Below, one piece after another: positions 18,037 through 26,811 of a stretch of DNA of 64,000 bases. The notes below the pieces were generated by a model. The model had not been told where the DNA came from. It saw nothing but the letters and a program-made list of their open reading frames with translations, and ran no database searches. How positions within the stretch are numbered: the first letter of the stretch is position 1; each line of letters starts with the position of its first letter. The position numbers and the translations under genes are program-made. The DNA is from a bacterium (GTDB taxonomy: Bacteria; Bacillota; Bacilli; Lactobacillales; Streptococcaceae), in contig CAJNBS010000005.1 in the NCBI GenBank assembly GCA_905221065.1, positions 1 through 64,000 of the forward strand, in the 5' to 3' direction.

Positions 18037-19203
18037 TTATTCTTGACGTTGTCCGAAATCTGCAATCATCTGATCCATTTCTTGTCGACTCGGAGTTGTC
18101 AGCATATAAAGGTAATCTCCTTGAAGTTCTGCGAAAGCAGCTGGCATGATTTTTTTAACCTTGAACTGCTGGCTATATTTGTCAAGCAAATCCTCTTCTG
18201 AATAGACATAATGAGCATTTGCACGACGGGATGTAGCTAAACAATACTGCGATTCAAACTCTGACACTGGGAACTCTTCTCCTGCGACAATAGCTGCATA
18301 GCCTCGATAAAGATCCAAGGAGTGGGCAAAGTTATAAACATCAATGGTAAAACCACCTGCAGGACGGTTGTTGTACTCAATGGCAATGTAGTCGTCCCCG
18401 TCACGGAAGAACTCAATATGAAAGAAACGTTCTTTCATACCAAATTCTTTGACGATAGCCTCACCGTATTTACGTAATTTAGGATCCATATCCTTGAGAA
18501 CGTAATATGAGTTGTCCATCTTGTAGATCATCAGATCAAGCGGTGTGTAGGCGTAGTCAAAGGTTGTTGAGAAGACAATCTTTCCATCCTTGTCCACTAA
18601 ACCATCAAAGGTACAAATTTCGCTGGAAGTGACAAATTTTTCAAAGAAATAAACGGTCGAATGGTCCCATTCTTGCTTGAAGTGATTGACATCGTCTTCT
18701 GTCTCAAGTTTAAAGGTTGCGGCTGCTCCCACTCCATTATCAGGTTTGGCAATCATTGGAAGACCGATTTCATTCACAGCTTGATCCACATCTGCTTCCG
18801 TTTTGATAACAGCTCCAGGTACCACAGGGACACCTGCTTTCTTGAAAAGCTTCTTCATTTCAGACTTATATTTCGTCTTTTTGAGATCCTCTGGTTTGGC
18901 ACCAAAAACATTGAATTGCTCACGAAGACTTGCATCTAACTCAAGCCAGTATTCATTATGAGACTCAATGCGATCAATTGGGCCATGTTTATAAAAGAGA
19001 AAAGCAACTGCACGTTTGACTTCATCTATGTTCTCAAGATTGTCAACACGGAAATATTCTGTCAGGCTATTGCGCAAAGGCTCATCCAATTGCTCGTAAG
19101 GTTCCTGACCAATTCCCAAGACGGTGATACCTTTATTGGCTAGTTCAATCGTAAACTGTTGAAAATTTTGTGGATAGTAGGGAGAAATAACAAGGTAATT
19201 CAT
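18037..19203 (-). CDS. ATP-grasp ligase of unknown substrate
   Basis: A 388-aa ATP-grasp enzyme. It has a Rossmann-like pre-ATP-grasp region (about 1-110), a nucleotide-binding segment IAKPDNGVGA (151-160), FFEKFV near 186-191, and metal-binding acids in HIEFF (262-266) and IAIEYNNRPAGG (273-284). It resembles carbamoyl-phosphate-synthase/biotin-carboxylase-like ligases annotated only as 'ATP-grasp domain protein'. Such enzymes join a carboxylate to an amine or thiol through an acyl phosphate; the substrate is unknown. It is the last of three genes with two predicted esterases, 12 bp behind the second, and ends at a strong terminator. The start has an AAGGAG Shine-Dalgarno. Confidence 0.85.
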   Translation of the reverse strand: MNYLVISPYYPQNFQQFTIELANKGITVLGIGQEPYEQLDEPLRNSLTEYFRVDNLENIDEVKRAVAFLFYKHGPIDRIESHNEYWLELDASLREQFNVFGAKPEDLKKTKYKSEMKKLFKKAGVPVVPGAVIKTEADVDQAVNEIGLPMIAKPDNGVGAAATFKLETEDDVNHFKQEWDHSTVYFFEKFVTSSEICTFDGLVDKDGKIVFSTTFDYAYTPLDLMIYKMDNSYYVLKDMDPKLRKYGEAIVKEFGMKERFFHIEFFRDGDDYIAIEYNNRPAGGFTIDVYNFAHSLDLYRGYAAIVAGEEFPVSEFESQYCLATSRRANAHYVYSEEDLLDKYSQQFKVKKIMPAAFAELQGDYLYMLTTPSRQEMDQMIADFGQRQE

Positions 19204-19215
19204 AGGTAACTCCTT

Positions 19216-19956
19216 TTATAAATAGAGATTTCCAAGGAAATAAGGCATTTGTTTGCGCCACCATTCCCAGTCGTGAGCGACATCGTGTCCCCATTCAGCA
19301 AACCAGGCTGGAATTTGTTTCTGGTCAAAGGCTTCCTTGAGCTTGTAAAAGGATGGCAGACCGTCTTGTTCCCAAGCTCCAAGTCCTGTACACAGCACAA
19401 TCTCTGCCTGACGGTAACGGTCAATAAACCAGCCGTCGTTTTGGTTCCAGATATAATCTACTGGCGAGTTTTGGTAAATAGCATCGTCGTTGTAGTAATC
19501 GCCGACAAAGAAACGTGCGTCGTAAACACCACTGAGAGCAATCACCTTGGTAAAGACATCTGGATGCTGGAGGAAGAAATTGAGTGCATGGTAGGCACCC
19601 ATTGAGCAACCCGTTGTCATCATGCCATCAAACCAACCTGTCTTATGCTTGATAAAAGGAATGGCTTCCTCAATCACGTAGCGTTCGTAGGCACGGTGCA
19701 TCTCTGCTTGGTCATGACCGTTTTTCCAAGTGGCTAACCAGCTCTCACTGTCAACACTGGATAGGGTGAAGAACTGGACACGGCCTTCCTCTATAAAGGA
19801 AGCACAGGCATCAATCATGCCAAAATCATAGTATTCATTGTGACTACCACCAGATGAAGCAAAGACTACAACTGGAATCCCAGCATGACCATAACGGTTA
19901 AGGTACATTTCACGGTTAAGATTGCCACTCCAGTGGCTAAGATGTTCAATATGCAT
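19216..19956 (-). CDS. Predicted esterase (alpha/beta hydrolase, PF00756-type)
   Basis: A 246-aa cytosolic protein with nucleophile elbow GCSMGAYHA (Ser118) and a C-terminal histidine in EWGHDVAHDWEWW (about 222-234), as in the Esterase-D/Fes-like family. There is no signal peptide or membrane segment. The substrate is unknown. It is the middle gene of the operon, 18 bp behind another esterase and 12 bp before the ATP-grasp ligase. Conservation of two hydrolases with one ligase suggests that they act on the same acyl or peptidyl conjugate. That link is inference. Confidence 0.82.
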   Translation of the reverse strand: MHIEHLSHWSGNLNREMYLNRYGHAGIPVVVFASSGGSHNEYYDFGMIDACASFIEEGRVQFFTLSSVDSESWLATWKNGHDQAEMHRAYERYVIEEAIPFIKHKTGWFDGMMTTGCSMGAYHALNFFLQHPDVFTKVIALSGVYDARFFVGDYYNDDAIYQNSPVDYIWNQNDGWFIDRYRQAEIVLCTGLGAWEQDGLPSFYKLKEAFDQKQIPAWFAEWGHDVAHDWEWWRKQMPYFLGNLYL

Positions 19957-19974
19957 ATTTTCTCCTTTCTTACT

Positions 19975-20799
19975 TTACCAGTTTTCTGCAAAAAATCTCA
20001 GACAGTCTGGTAGATTTTCTGACCAAGGGATTTCACTATGGATGGCACCAGACTGAACTTTTAAGACAAGATTGCCCAAGTGAACTCCCCCTGCTATCAA
20101 ATCATGGTAATAGCGAAGCGAAGAGTCGATATAGGCTTGTTTGATATTACCAGCCATCAAGGTCTTGTCTGTATCATCCGCTTCTTCCGTTCCCACATAG
20201 ATGAAGATACGCTGGTCAGGTGATAAATTTTGTCGCTCGATATAGCGGTTAAAGGCTTCTTGGTGGAGCCAGTTAGCAGATGAAAAGACGCCCAAGCAAC
20301 CAATTTGGTCTTGGTATTCCAAACCGATAAACTGGGTAATATTCCCTCCTAGTGAGGAACCAATCATAGCCGTATGCTGGCGGTCTGCTTTTGTACGGTA
20401 GTTCTCATCGATAAAAGGCTTGACCACCTCCATGACAAACTCGGCATACTCCACACCCTTGCCCCCAAACTGCTGCCCTGGGATTGGAGATTCTTGGAAC
20501 TTCCAAGCTGCATACTCATTCATCCGCCCCATTCCATCATTATCAATGGCTACGACAATCATGCGACTGATATCAGGATTACGCTTAATAGCTGGAATAA
20601 TCTTCCATGAATGGCCGATGAAAGACTCCTTACTATAAAAAACATTTTGCCCGTCATGAAAGTATACAACAGGATAGGAACGATCCGTGTCTTTCTCATA
20701 ATCTTTAGGTAGAAGAACACGCACACGGCGCTCCTTACCTGTATAAGGAACCTTGAGTTTGTGTTCTTTCATTTTTAGATAAAAGTAGGATTGATTCAT
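19975..20799 (-). CDS. Predicted esterase (alpha/beta hydrolase, Fes/IroE-like)
   Basis: A 274-aa hydrolase with VVYFHDGQNVF near 44-54 (oxyanion-hole strand), nucleophile motif GSSLGGN (Ser149) and a late histidine in SGAIHSEIPW. The family includes enterobactin-type and other small-molecule esterases. The start at 20799 (MNQSYFYLKM) was chosen over a TTG at 20823, because the promoter -10 at 20835-20840 would leave almost no leader for the longer form. It is the first gene of the esterase-esterase-ATP-grasp operon and 40% longer than a minimal hydrolase core, with no secretion signal. Confidence 0.8.
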   Translation of the reverse strand: MNQSYFYLKMKEHKLKVPYTGKERRVRVLLPKDYEKDTDRSYPVVYFHDGQNVFYSKESFIGHSWKIIPAIKRNPDISRMIVVAIDNDGMGRMNEYAAWKFQESPIPGQQFGGKGVEYAEFVMEVVKPFIDENYRTKADRQHTAMIGSSLGGNITQFIGLEYQDQIGCLGVFSSANWLHQEAFNRYIERQNLSPDQRIFIYVGTEEADDTDKTLMAGNIKQAYIDSSLRYYHDLIAGGVHLGNLVLKVQSGAIHSEIPWSENLPDCLRFFAENW

Positions 20800-20834
20800 T
20801 GTCAGAAAACTCTCTATATTCAAAATTTATTCTT

Positions 20835-20864
20835 ATTATATCACAGTTTAAGAAAAAAAGTCAG
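20835..20864 (-). promoter_or_regulatory. Promoter of the esterase/ATP-grasp operon
   Basis: CTGACT (20859-20864), an 18-base spacer and TATAAT (20835-20840) are read on the minus strand. The -35 lies inside the terminator of thiI, so one short sequence both ends the upstream transcript and starts the next. Confidence 0.55.
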
Positions 20865-20900
20865 TTTTTCTTCCATTTTTGGATTAAAAACTAACTTTTT
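20855..20900 (-). terminator. thiI terminator
   Basis: A 15-bp stem, AAAAAGTTAGTTTTT with AAAAACTGACTTTTT (one G-U), with T residues continuing past the second arm on the minus strand. It lies about 35 bases after the thiI stop. Confidence 0.8.
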
Positions 20901-20934
20901 CATTTAATTTTCTAAATTCTTTTGGATTTTCTGA

Positions 20935-22149
20935 TTAGAGCAGATTGTCAATCAAGTCATCTACTTCATCTTTTTCAACCTGCGGTGTGATTTCAGTAAT
21001 CATAATCCCTGCTACTGCTCGTTCAACCAAACCTTCAACATCCATGCGTGCTTCATACTGCTCTGCATTCTTAATCTTAGGATTGGTCTTAGGACGGTCA
21101 GGTGCAAAAATCGTACAGCAGTCCTCAAAAGGTTGGATAGAAATTTCAAAGGTATCGATTTCCTGGGCGATGTCAATGATTTCCAATTTGTCCATGGTAA
21201 CCACAGGGCGGATGATGGGAGTGTTGGTCACAGCGTTAATCGCCTGCATACTTTCAAGAGTTTGGCTGGCTACTTGACCAAGGCTTTCCCCATTGATAAT
21301 AACCAAACCATTTCGGACCTCACGGATACGGTCGGTAATCCGCATCATAAAACGACGGGTCAAGGTCATGAGATAGGCCTCTGGCGCTTTAGCCTTGATT
21401 TCCTCTTGAATCTCTGTAAAAGGCACTTCGATAAACTGGATATTGCCACCAAACTTGGTCAATTTACGGGTCAAATCTTGGGCTTTTTTGAGAGCACCTG
21501 GACTGGTGTAAGGTGGGCTAGCAAAGTGAACGGCTTCAATATCCACCCCACGTTTAAGCGCTAGATAGCCAGCTACAGGTGAGTCAATTCCCCCTGATAA
21601 CATGAGCATCCCCTTACCAGAAGTTCCCACTGGCAAGCCACCTGCCCCTCGAATGGTTTCATAGGAAAGATAAGCCGCCTCCTCACGAATCTCCACCTGA
21701 AGATTGATGTCAGGATTTTTCATCTGAGCTTGCACATTTGGAATTGCTTCGAAAACAGCCCCTCCAAGCGTTTGGTTGAGTTCACGACTATCAAGTTCAA
21801 AGTTGTGGTCGCTACGCTTACTAGAAATCTTAAAGGTCATGCCTTCCTTGTAGATGTCCTGCATAATCTCTTGCACAGAAGACTTCAGAACTTCTACAGA
21901 TTTTTCAACCTTATACACTGGAGAAAAATTCTGAATTCCAAAGACTTGCTTGAGCGATTCTGCTACTGCTGTGTAATCCGCCCCATTGAGGTAAGCGTGG
22001 GCACGGTCGCGATCAGCGGTTACCTTAACTTGGGGATAGATGGATAAAACGTCCGAAATATTATTGCGAAGTTTATTGATGAAACGCATACGGTTTTTAC
22101 CCTTAGTTGACAACTCTCCGTAGCGAATCATAATTTCTGAATACTGCAT
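20935..22149 (-). CDS. thiI: tRNA 4-thiouridine sulfurtransferase ThiI
   Basis: ThiI adenylates U8 of tRNA and installs sulfur to give 4-thiouridine; it also serves thiamine thiazole synthesis in some bacteria. The 404-aa protein has an N-terminal ferredoxin-like/THUMP region (about 1-165), the PP-loop [13 protein letters not shown] near 182-194, and a conserved cysteine in EDCCTIFAP near 345. It lacks the C-terminal rhodanese domain of the E. coli enzyme, as is usual in Gram-positives. It follows a dedicated cysteine desulfurase by 8 bp, which should donate the persulfide. Confidence 0.96.
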   Translation of the reverse strand: MQYSEIMIRYGELSTKGKNRMRFINKLRNNISDVLSIYPQVKVTADRDRAHAYLNGADYTAVAESLKQVFGIQNFSPVYKVEKSVEVLKSSVQEIMQDIYKEGMTFKISSKRSDHNFELDSRELNQTLGGAVFEAIPNVQAQMKNPDINLQVEIREEAAYLSYETIRGAGGLPVGTSGKGMLMLSGGIDSPVAGYLALKRGVDIEAVHFASPPYTSPGALKKAQDLTRKLTKFGGNIQFIEVPFTEIQEEIKAKAPEAYLMTLTRRFMMRITDRIREVRNGLVIINGESLGQVASQTLESMQAINAVTNTPIIRPVVTMDKLEIIDIAQEIDTFEISIQPFEDCCTIFAPDRPKTNPKIKNAEQYEARMDVEGLVERAVAGIMITEITPQVEKDEVDDLIDNLL

Positions 22150-22157
22150 GAATGCTC

Positions 22158-23300
22158 CTATCTTACTTTTCTAGTTTGATTGTAAATTAATTTTAGCTTG
22201 GTCAAGAACTGCTCGACCTGACTCATATCATTTTCAAGGTCTAGGCTAAGACGCACAGCTGACTGGGCCTTATCCTTGTCCACTTCCATGGCTATCAAGG
22301 TGCCAGCTGGTTTTCCTGCCTTGGACGAACAAGCCGAAGTTGTGGAAATGAAAATATCATAGTCTTCAAAGGCGTGAACAATGACCTCACCACGAACACC
22401 CTTAATCCCAAAAGTCAGGATATGAGGGGCAAAGTCTTCCTCATCAGAGAAGACAAAAATATCCGGATAGTCCAAAAGAGCTTGGCGAATCACTGCCTTC
22501 ATCTGCCCTGTCTTGCTAATAAAGATATCTAGCTTTTCCATAGACAAACGGAGAGCCTTGGCTGTCGCAGCAATCCCTGCCACATTTTCAGTTGTCGAAC
22601 GATAATCGCGCTCCTGACCACCACCTGTTAAAAGAGACGTAATCTTCTTGCCAGACTTGATATAGACAAAGCCAACACCTCGGATACCATGAAACTTATG
22701 ACTAGAGAAGGTCGCAAAATCCACTCGTTCTGTCAGGTATTTTTCAGTTGGAATCTTAGCAAGTGCCTGAACCGCATCAACGTGGAAGGAAATAGTCGGC
22801 TTGTCTGCCAAGAGTTCTGAAATAGCCTCAATAGGTTGGATAGAGCCGATTTCATTGTTCACAACCATGATAGAAATGAGAGTCGTATCAGGTCGTATCA
22901 AACCTGCTAGAGCTTCAACATCCACAAATCCTTTCTCATCAACTGGAGCAAAATCCACTTCAAATCCTTGACTTTTCAGCCAGAGAGCTGATTCTTTGAC
23001 TGCTGGATGTTCAATAGCTGATACGATGATGTGCTTGCCAAACTGAGCTTTTTCAAAGGCCACACCCTTGATAACCCAGTTATCTCCTTCTGTTCCACCA
23101 GAAGTAAAGAAGATTTCCTCACTTTTCTTGCCAATCAAATCTGCAATCTGTTGCCGAGAAGCATCTAAGATTCGTGTTGCCTGGTCTCCCAAACGATGGA
23201 GACTAGATGGATTTCCTAAAATTTTTGAAGCCACCTGCATATAGGTTTCAAGTGCTTCTGGATAAGGCTTGGTCGTCGCCGAATTATCAAAGTAAATCAT
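22158..23300 (-). CDS. Cysteine desulfurase partner of ThiI (IscS/NifZ-like)
   Basis: A 380-aa group I cysteine desulfurase. The PLP-lysine motif is [14 protein letters not shown] and the mobile catalytic-cysteine loop [15 protein letters not shown]. By analogy with B. subtilis NifZ-ThiI, it supplies sulfur for s4U in tRNA. It begins with the typical [17 protein letters not shown]. The gene has its own promoter (23333-23361) and is read into thiI. It is distinct from SufS in this window. Confidence 0.94.
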   Translation of the reverse strand: MIYFDNSATTKPYPEALETYMQVASKILGNPSSLHRLGDQATRILDASRQQIADLIGKKSEEIFFTSGGTEGDNWVIKGVAFEKAQFGKHIIVSAIEHPAVKESALWLKSQGFEVDFAPVDEKGFVDVEALAGLIRPDTTLISIMVVNNEIGSIQPIEAISELLADKPTISFHVDAVQALAKIPTEKYLTERVDFATFSSHKFHGIRGVGFVYIKSGKKITSLLTGGGQERDYRSTTENVAGIAATAKALRLSMEKLDIFISKTGQMKAVIRQALLDYPDIFVFSDEEDFAPHILTFGIKGVRGEVIVHAFEDYDIFISTTSACSSKAGKPAGTLIAMEVDKDKAQSAVRLSLDLENDMSQVEQFLTKLKLIYNQTRKVR

Positions 23301-23332
23301 GTTTTCTCACGCTTTCTAAAATCACTCCTTCT

Positions 23333-23361
23333 ATTGTATCATGAAACGGAGCTTGCGACAA
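23333..23361 (-). promoter_or_regulatory. Promoter of the cysteine desulfurase-thiI operon
   Basis: TTGTCG (23356-23361), 17 bases and TACAAT (23333-23338) are read on the minus strand, about 32 bases before the start codon. Confidence 0.7.
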
Positions 23362-23407
23362 GAAAGGGCAATTCCTCTTTTTTTAAGATTTTTTTAAAGA
23401 AATGCGG

Positions 23408-23431
23408 TATAATAAATTTTAATTAAAGGAG
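23408..23431 (+). promoter_or_regulatory. Promoter -10 and ribosome-binding site of the 23439 gene
   Basis: TATAAT at 23408-23413 is followed by AAAGGAGAG (23425-23433), ending 5 bases before the ATG. The -35 is a T/A-rich stretch without clear consensus. It is divergent from the desulfurase promoter about 50 bp away. Confidence 0.6.
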
Positions 23432-23438
23432 AGAATGT

Positions 23439-23876
23439 ATGTCTAATTATCGCAGAACTTCAAAACCAAAAACAGAACACATCAAAAAAGGCTTCACGGT
23501 CTTTCAAAAAATCGTTGCTACAATCGCTAGTATCCTTGGCTTAATTACCGCAAGTATCACAATCATGAACGCCTTGGACAATAACAAAAATACTAAAAAA
23601 GAACCTACGACAAGCCAGACGACAACCATTGTCAAAGAAATTCAAAAGGAAGCCCCTAAGGAAAACACCAGTCCCAATAAGGAAAATAATACTAGTCAAG
23701 AAAAAGCACAACAAGAGGAAACACCAAAAGCCAGCGTCAAGGAAGATAAAAAAGAAGAGCAGAAAACAGCAACTCAGGATTCTTCTACCCCTGCTCCTAC
23801 TCCAAGTAAACCTGCCACTGAAAATGAAAAACAATCCAATACTCCAACTTCAGAAAATAAAAGTAATTCTCAGTAA
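23439..23876 (+). CDS. Membrane-anchored protein with a Lys/Glu/Thr/Ser/Pro-rich tail
   Basis: A 145-aa protein of unknown function. A basic N-terminus (about 1-24) precedes one hydrophobic segment IVATIASILGLITASITI (about 27-45). About 100 residues of low-complexity K/E/T/S/P/N sequence follow and run to the end. The positive-inside rule predicts a cytosolic N-terminus and an exposed tail. There is no LPXTG motif, lipobox or repeat of fixed length. It is monocistronic, with a promoter and a strong terminator (23914-23967). It could be a surface spacer or peptidoglycan-threading protein; that is a guess. Confidence 0.75.
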   Translation: MSNYRRTSKPKTEHIKKGFTVFQKIVATIASILGLITASITIMNALDNNKNTKKEPTTSQTTTIVKEIQKEAPKENTSPNKENNTSQEKAQQEETPKASVKEDKKEEQKTATQDSSTPAPTPSKPATENEKQSNTPTSENKSNSQ

Positions 23877-23913
23877 GCACATGATCTAAAAAAATTAACT
23901 CAAAAATAAAACC

Positions 23914-23967
23914 ACACATTCTCTCTTTGTCTTGACCACAATCAAGCCAAAGAGAGAATGTGTTTTT
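23914..23967 (+). terminator. Terminator of the 23439 gene
   Basis: A 16-bp perfect stem, ACACATTCTCTCTTTG with CAAAGAGAGAATGTGT, contains an inner CTTGA/TCAAG stem and is followed by TTTTTG. It is the strongest hairpin in the window and, with its 5' A residues, may work in both directions. Confidence 0.92.
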
Positions 23968-24045
23968 GTATAATTGATGTTTTAGATGCTAGATTCTTGA
24001 CCAATTTTGTGAGCTTCATACTCATAAAGATAAATCCTAGCTATG

Positions 24046-24171
24046 TTATGACAGCTTATTTATTTCTAACATAAACTCTGCACATGCCAACAATACTCTC
24101 TCATCTGCCCCAAGGGGGGCAAGAGCCATTTTCTGTTTGACATAAATTCGAAAGCCTTCTTCACGCAGAAG
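24046..24171 (-). pseudogene. Remnant of an unidentified gene
   Basis: An open stretch of 41 codons reads LLREEGFRIYVKQK followed by MALAPLGADERVLLACAEF to a TAA at 24046-24048. Immediately upstream the same frame also reads coding-like (NVYEVVELGYLCQM) but is cut by two TAA stops near 24172 and 24184. This looks like the 3' part of a dead gene running from about 24240. I do not recognise the family. The rest of 23968-24270 shows nothing else. Confidence 0.35.
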
Positions 24172-24270
24172 TTAATAACCTTTTTACATCTGACATAAAT
24201 AACCTAGTTCAACCACTTCATAGACATTACTTCCTGTTTTATTCTTTTTTCAATTATAAAGCATGACATA

Positions 24271-24314
24271 AAAAAACGAGCATATCCAACTGATACATCA
24301 CTCGTTTTTTTAAG
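24271..24314 (-). terminator. Terminator after the GDPD gene (possibly bidirectional)
   Basis: AAAAAACGAG (24271-24280) pairs with CTCGTTTTTT (24301-24310) around a 20-base loop. On the minus strand the second arm runs into seven T residues, about 40 bases past the GDPD stop codon. Confidence 0.75.
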
Positions 24315-24350
24315 ATTTTAGAGGTAAGTTTTTAATCAACCTCTTTTTTA

Positions 24351-26114
24351 CTAAAAATTAAAGAACTCCATCGCCTGTTTGAATAGTAAATCCGTGTACT
24401 CTGGGTCTTCTTGGGCAATTGTAACCTGTTCTTGAACCATTTCCAAGTCATCTGTTATCATGCCATCAGCTCCTAGCTGAACAGATTTATCAAAAGACTC
24501 CGAACTATTAATAGTCCAAACATACAATTTCTGATCCGTATTCCAAAGCTTGTTGACAAAATTTTCATCTAAAGTTGAATACTCCATGGTGTAACCTGTG
24601 GCTTTCGTTCTTGGAAAAATACTGTTGTAAGGTAGGATGAAATAAACTGGAATTTGTGAATCGTAGGCCAACACCTGATCAATCACATGGTAGTCTAAGG
24701 ACTGCATTTGGTGGCCATTCTGCTTAATGATGGCTCCATATTTGTCCATAAAGCGTTTCATCATATCTGGACTATCTTTTCGACTAGTTTTAATCTCAAT
24801 AAGAAGTTTCTGATGCAATTCATTGGCTTTGTTTAGATAATCATCAAAACTAGACACCTTGCTATGATAACCATTTTCTGAAATATCGAGTTTGGTTAAT
24901 TCTTCCAAGGTTAAATCCTGAGGATTGGCATTAACTCCTGTCAAATTCTTGATATTAGCATCATGCATCATGACAAACTGGCCATCTTTTGTTTCCTGAA
25001 CATCTGTCTCAACGAAATCTGGAGATAACTGAGCGGTTTTTTCTAGTGATTGGACGGTATTTTGGACACCATTTTTATCTGAAACACCGCGATGAGAGAT
25101 AATCAAGGGTCTATGTGCTACTGGCGCTTCCAAATAAACATAACCCTCAAGAGCGAAAAAGATACCGGCACAGCCCATCACTCCCCATCTCATCCAGTGG
25201 TCTTTCTTTCTCCTTGGTGTGATTTCTAATTCTTCTCCTGTCAAAAAGGAAACAAACTTAATAAGGAAATAGGTCAAGGCCATATAGTGGAAATTCTTAA
25301 TCAAGACAAAATTGATAATTCCCAGCACAAGAGATTCCTTATGGGTCACTCCATCCATCAGTGCCTGACTTGCTAAGATTGGGATCAAGAGAAGAATGAA
25401 AAATAGATACGTTTTGACGATAATCCAGAGCAAGTTCCAGATATAAAACCAGGATTGCTTTTTCGTCTTCCCTAGACTGTATTTGACTGCCTCTTTGACT
25501 GTTTTCTTCTCAAACAAAAGCTGAGGTAGGGCAAACATCAAACGTGTTGAAAGGTAAAAGAGCAGCAAGGCTAGAACAGTGATTACCAAACCAACCAACC
25601 AATACTTATCTTCTACATAGGCTACTATAAATTCCGGAATGACAATTTTATTGAGGTAATAAATCTTTAAAATCTTTCGAATCAATGGAAAGAGCATCAT
25701 GACATAAAAGAAAATAAAGGCCATTTTGGAAATCGTCACTTGCTTCATAAACAAGAAACTCTGACGAAAGACCTTGCGACTGTACTCCAGCAAAGTTCTC
25801 TTTTCATGATAGAGGAGGTGCCGGGCTCCGATAAAGAGGAGTCCTATCTGGTAATAGGCGATTAGTAAATTAACGATTACCAGAACAAATAAAGCAAGAC
25901 TAACAAAGGGAGAACCCTTTATAATAGCGAAAATATTATTGTAGGAAAGAAAGAGATAACCTGTCTGACGGAGCAACAGTCCAGCAATCCAAGAATTAAG
26001 TGGTAACCAGACAAACTCAATCATCATGAATATCAAGAAAAAGAGAAAGAGAATTTTATCTAGATTAAAGTAGATTTTCCTAAAACCTAGATTTTTAGGT
26101 TTTTCAGGTTTCAT
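24351..26114 (-). CDS. Membrane-embedded glycerophosphodiester phosphodiesterase
   Basis: A 587-aa protein with an N-terminal membrane domain of about eight helices (roughly 20-320; GDPD-associated membrane domain) and a C-terminal GDPD domain. The catalytic motifs are visible: ISHRGVSD (His-Arg), ETDVQETKDGQFVMMHD (metal and acid/base residues) and LLIEIKTS. It hydrolyses glycerophosphodiesters, possibly derived from membrane phospholipid or teichoic acid turnover, probably on the outer face of the membrane. The ATG at 26114 follows AGGAG by 5 bases; a GTG at 26120 is less likely. It is 8 bp behind the exonuclease gene and cotranscribed with it. Confidence 0.9.
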   Translation of the reverse strand: MKPEKPKNLGFRKIYFNLDKILFLFFLIFMMIEFVWLPLNSWIAGLLLRQTGYLFLSYNNIFAIIKGSPFVSLALFVLVIVNLLIAYYQIGLLFIGARHLLYHEKRTLLEYSRKVFRQSFLFMKQVTISKMAFIFFYVMMLFPLIRKILKIYYLNKIVIPEFIVAYVEDKYWLVGLVITVLALLLFYLSTRLMFALPQLLFEKKTVKEAVKYSLGKTKKQSWFYIWNLLWIIVKTYLFFILLLIPILASQALMDGVTHKESLVLGIINFVLIKNFHYMALTYFLIKFVSFLTGEELEITPRRKKDHWMRWGVMGCAGIFFALEGYVYLEAPVAHRPLIISHRGVSDKNGVQNTVQSLEKTAQLSPDFVETDVQETKDGQFVMMHDANIKNLTGVNANPQDLTLEELTKLDISENGYHSKVSSFDDYLNKANELHQKLLIEIKTSRKDSPDMMKRFMDKYGAIIKQNGHQMQSLDYHVIDQVLAYDSQIPVYFILPYNSIFPRTKATGYTMEYSTLDENFVNKLWNTDQKLYVWTINSSESFDKSVQLGADGMITDDLEMVQEQVTIAQEDPEYTDLLFKQAMEFFNF

Positions 26115-26122
26115 AGGCACTC

Positions 26123-26713
26123 CTAGTCAAATAATTGAGATAAGTCCAAGCCACCAAAAGGATTGTTTGATAGGCTACTTTCTGTTTCTAACAATTCTCT
26201 AGCTTGATCCGACTCTAAGAAGGACTCATAAACACGCGCCGTCATCCGAGCATCCTCTAAGCTATTATGGGACTGACCTTGAAATCCAAGAAATGAGGCA
26301 ACAGTTTGCAATTTGAGATTGGCAATACCATGTAAATCTGAACTACGGCGCTCAAAAGCTTCATCATACAAATCCACCTTGTACTGCTGGCTGTAGTCTA
26401 AGCCATGCTCTGCTAAAATAGGCAAATCACTTTTAGCAGCGTTGTACCCCACCATTGGTACAGAACCCACAAACTCTTGGAATGCTTTTATAACTTCCTC
26501 CACTGGTGGAGCATCTTTTAAGGTCTCAGCTGTAATTCCAGTCAATCCATTGATAAAGCTTTTTAGAGGAACGCTGGTATGGACATAGGAATCATAGGCA
26601 TCGATTTCCTGACCATCTCTAAAACGCACTGCCGATACTTGAATCAAGTGTGTTTGCCCTTCGTGCTGATTAAATTCTAAATCAAAAGCAATGTAATCTT
26701 CTAATCGTTCCAT
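26123..26713 (-). CDS. DEDDh 3'-5' exonuclease (DNA polymerase III epsilon-like)
   Basis: A 196-aa DnaQ-fold exonuclease. Visible motifs are Exo I FDLEFNQ (the usual DxE as DLE), Exo II around MVGYNAAKSDLPIL and Exo III HNSLEDARMT with the catalytic His and Asp. It lacks polymerase or helicase domains, so it is a stand-alone nuclease of unknown target (proofreading, RNA trimming or repair). The start has a GGAGAGG Shine-Dalgarno. It begins a two-gene unit with the GDPD gene. Confidence 0.88.
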   Translation of the reverse strand: MERLEDYIAFDLEFNQHEGQTHLIQVSAVRFRDGQEIDAYDSYVHTSVPLKSFINGLTGITAETLKDAPPVEEVIKAFQEFVGSVPMVGYNAAKSDLPILAEHGLDYSQQYKVDLYDEAFERRSSDLHGIANLKLQTVASFLGFQGQSHNSLEDARMTARVYESFLESDQARELLETESSLSNNPFGGLDLSQLFD

Positions 26714-26771
26714 TCTTTACCTCTCCTATACTGTTATTTTAATTGAGCAACTATACTATTTAGAAACAAAA

Positions 26772-26806
26772 GAAGCCATCAGGTTAGCATGTAACCTAAA
26801 CAGCTC
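26772..26806 (-). terminator. Probable terminator after rocS
   Basis: AGGTTA-CATGC-TAACCT with outer AGC/GCT pairing is followed by TTCTTTTGTTTCT on the minus strand, starting about 6 bases past the rocS stop. Confidence 0.5.
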
Positions 26807-26811
26807 CTTGA

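Noticed and set aside
23541..23834. 97-codon Phe/Leu/Cys-rich ORF opposite the 23439 gene
   Set aside because: It is the antisense of Lys/Glu-rich low-complexity coding sequence; no start signals.
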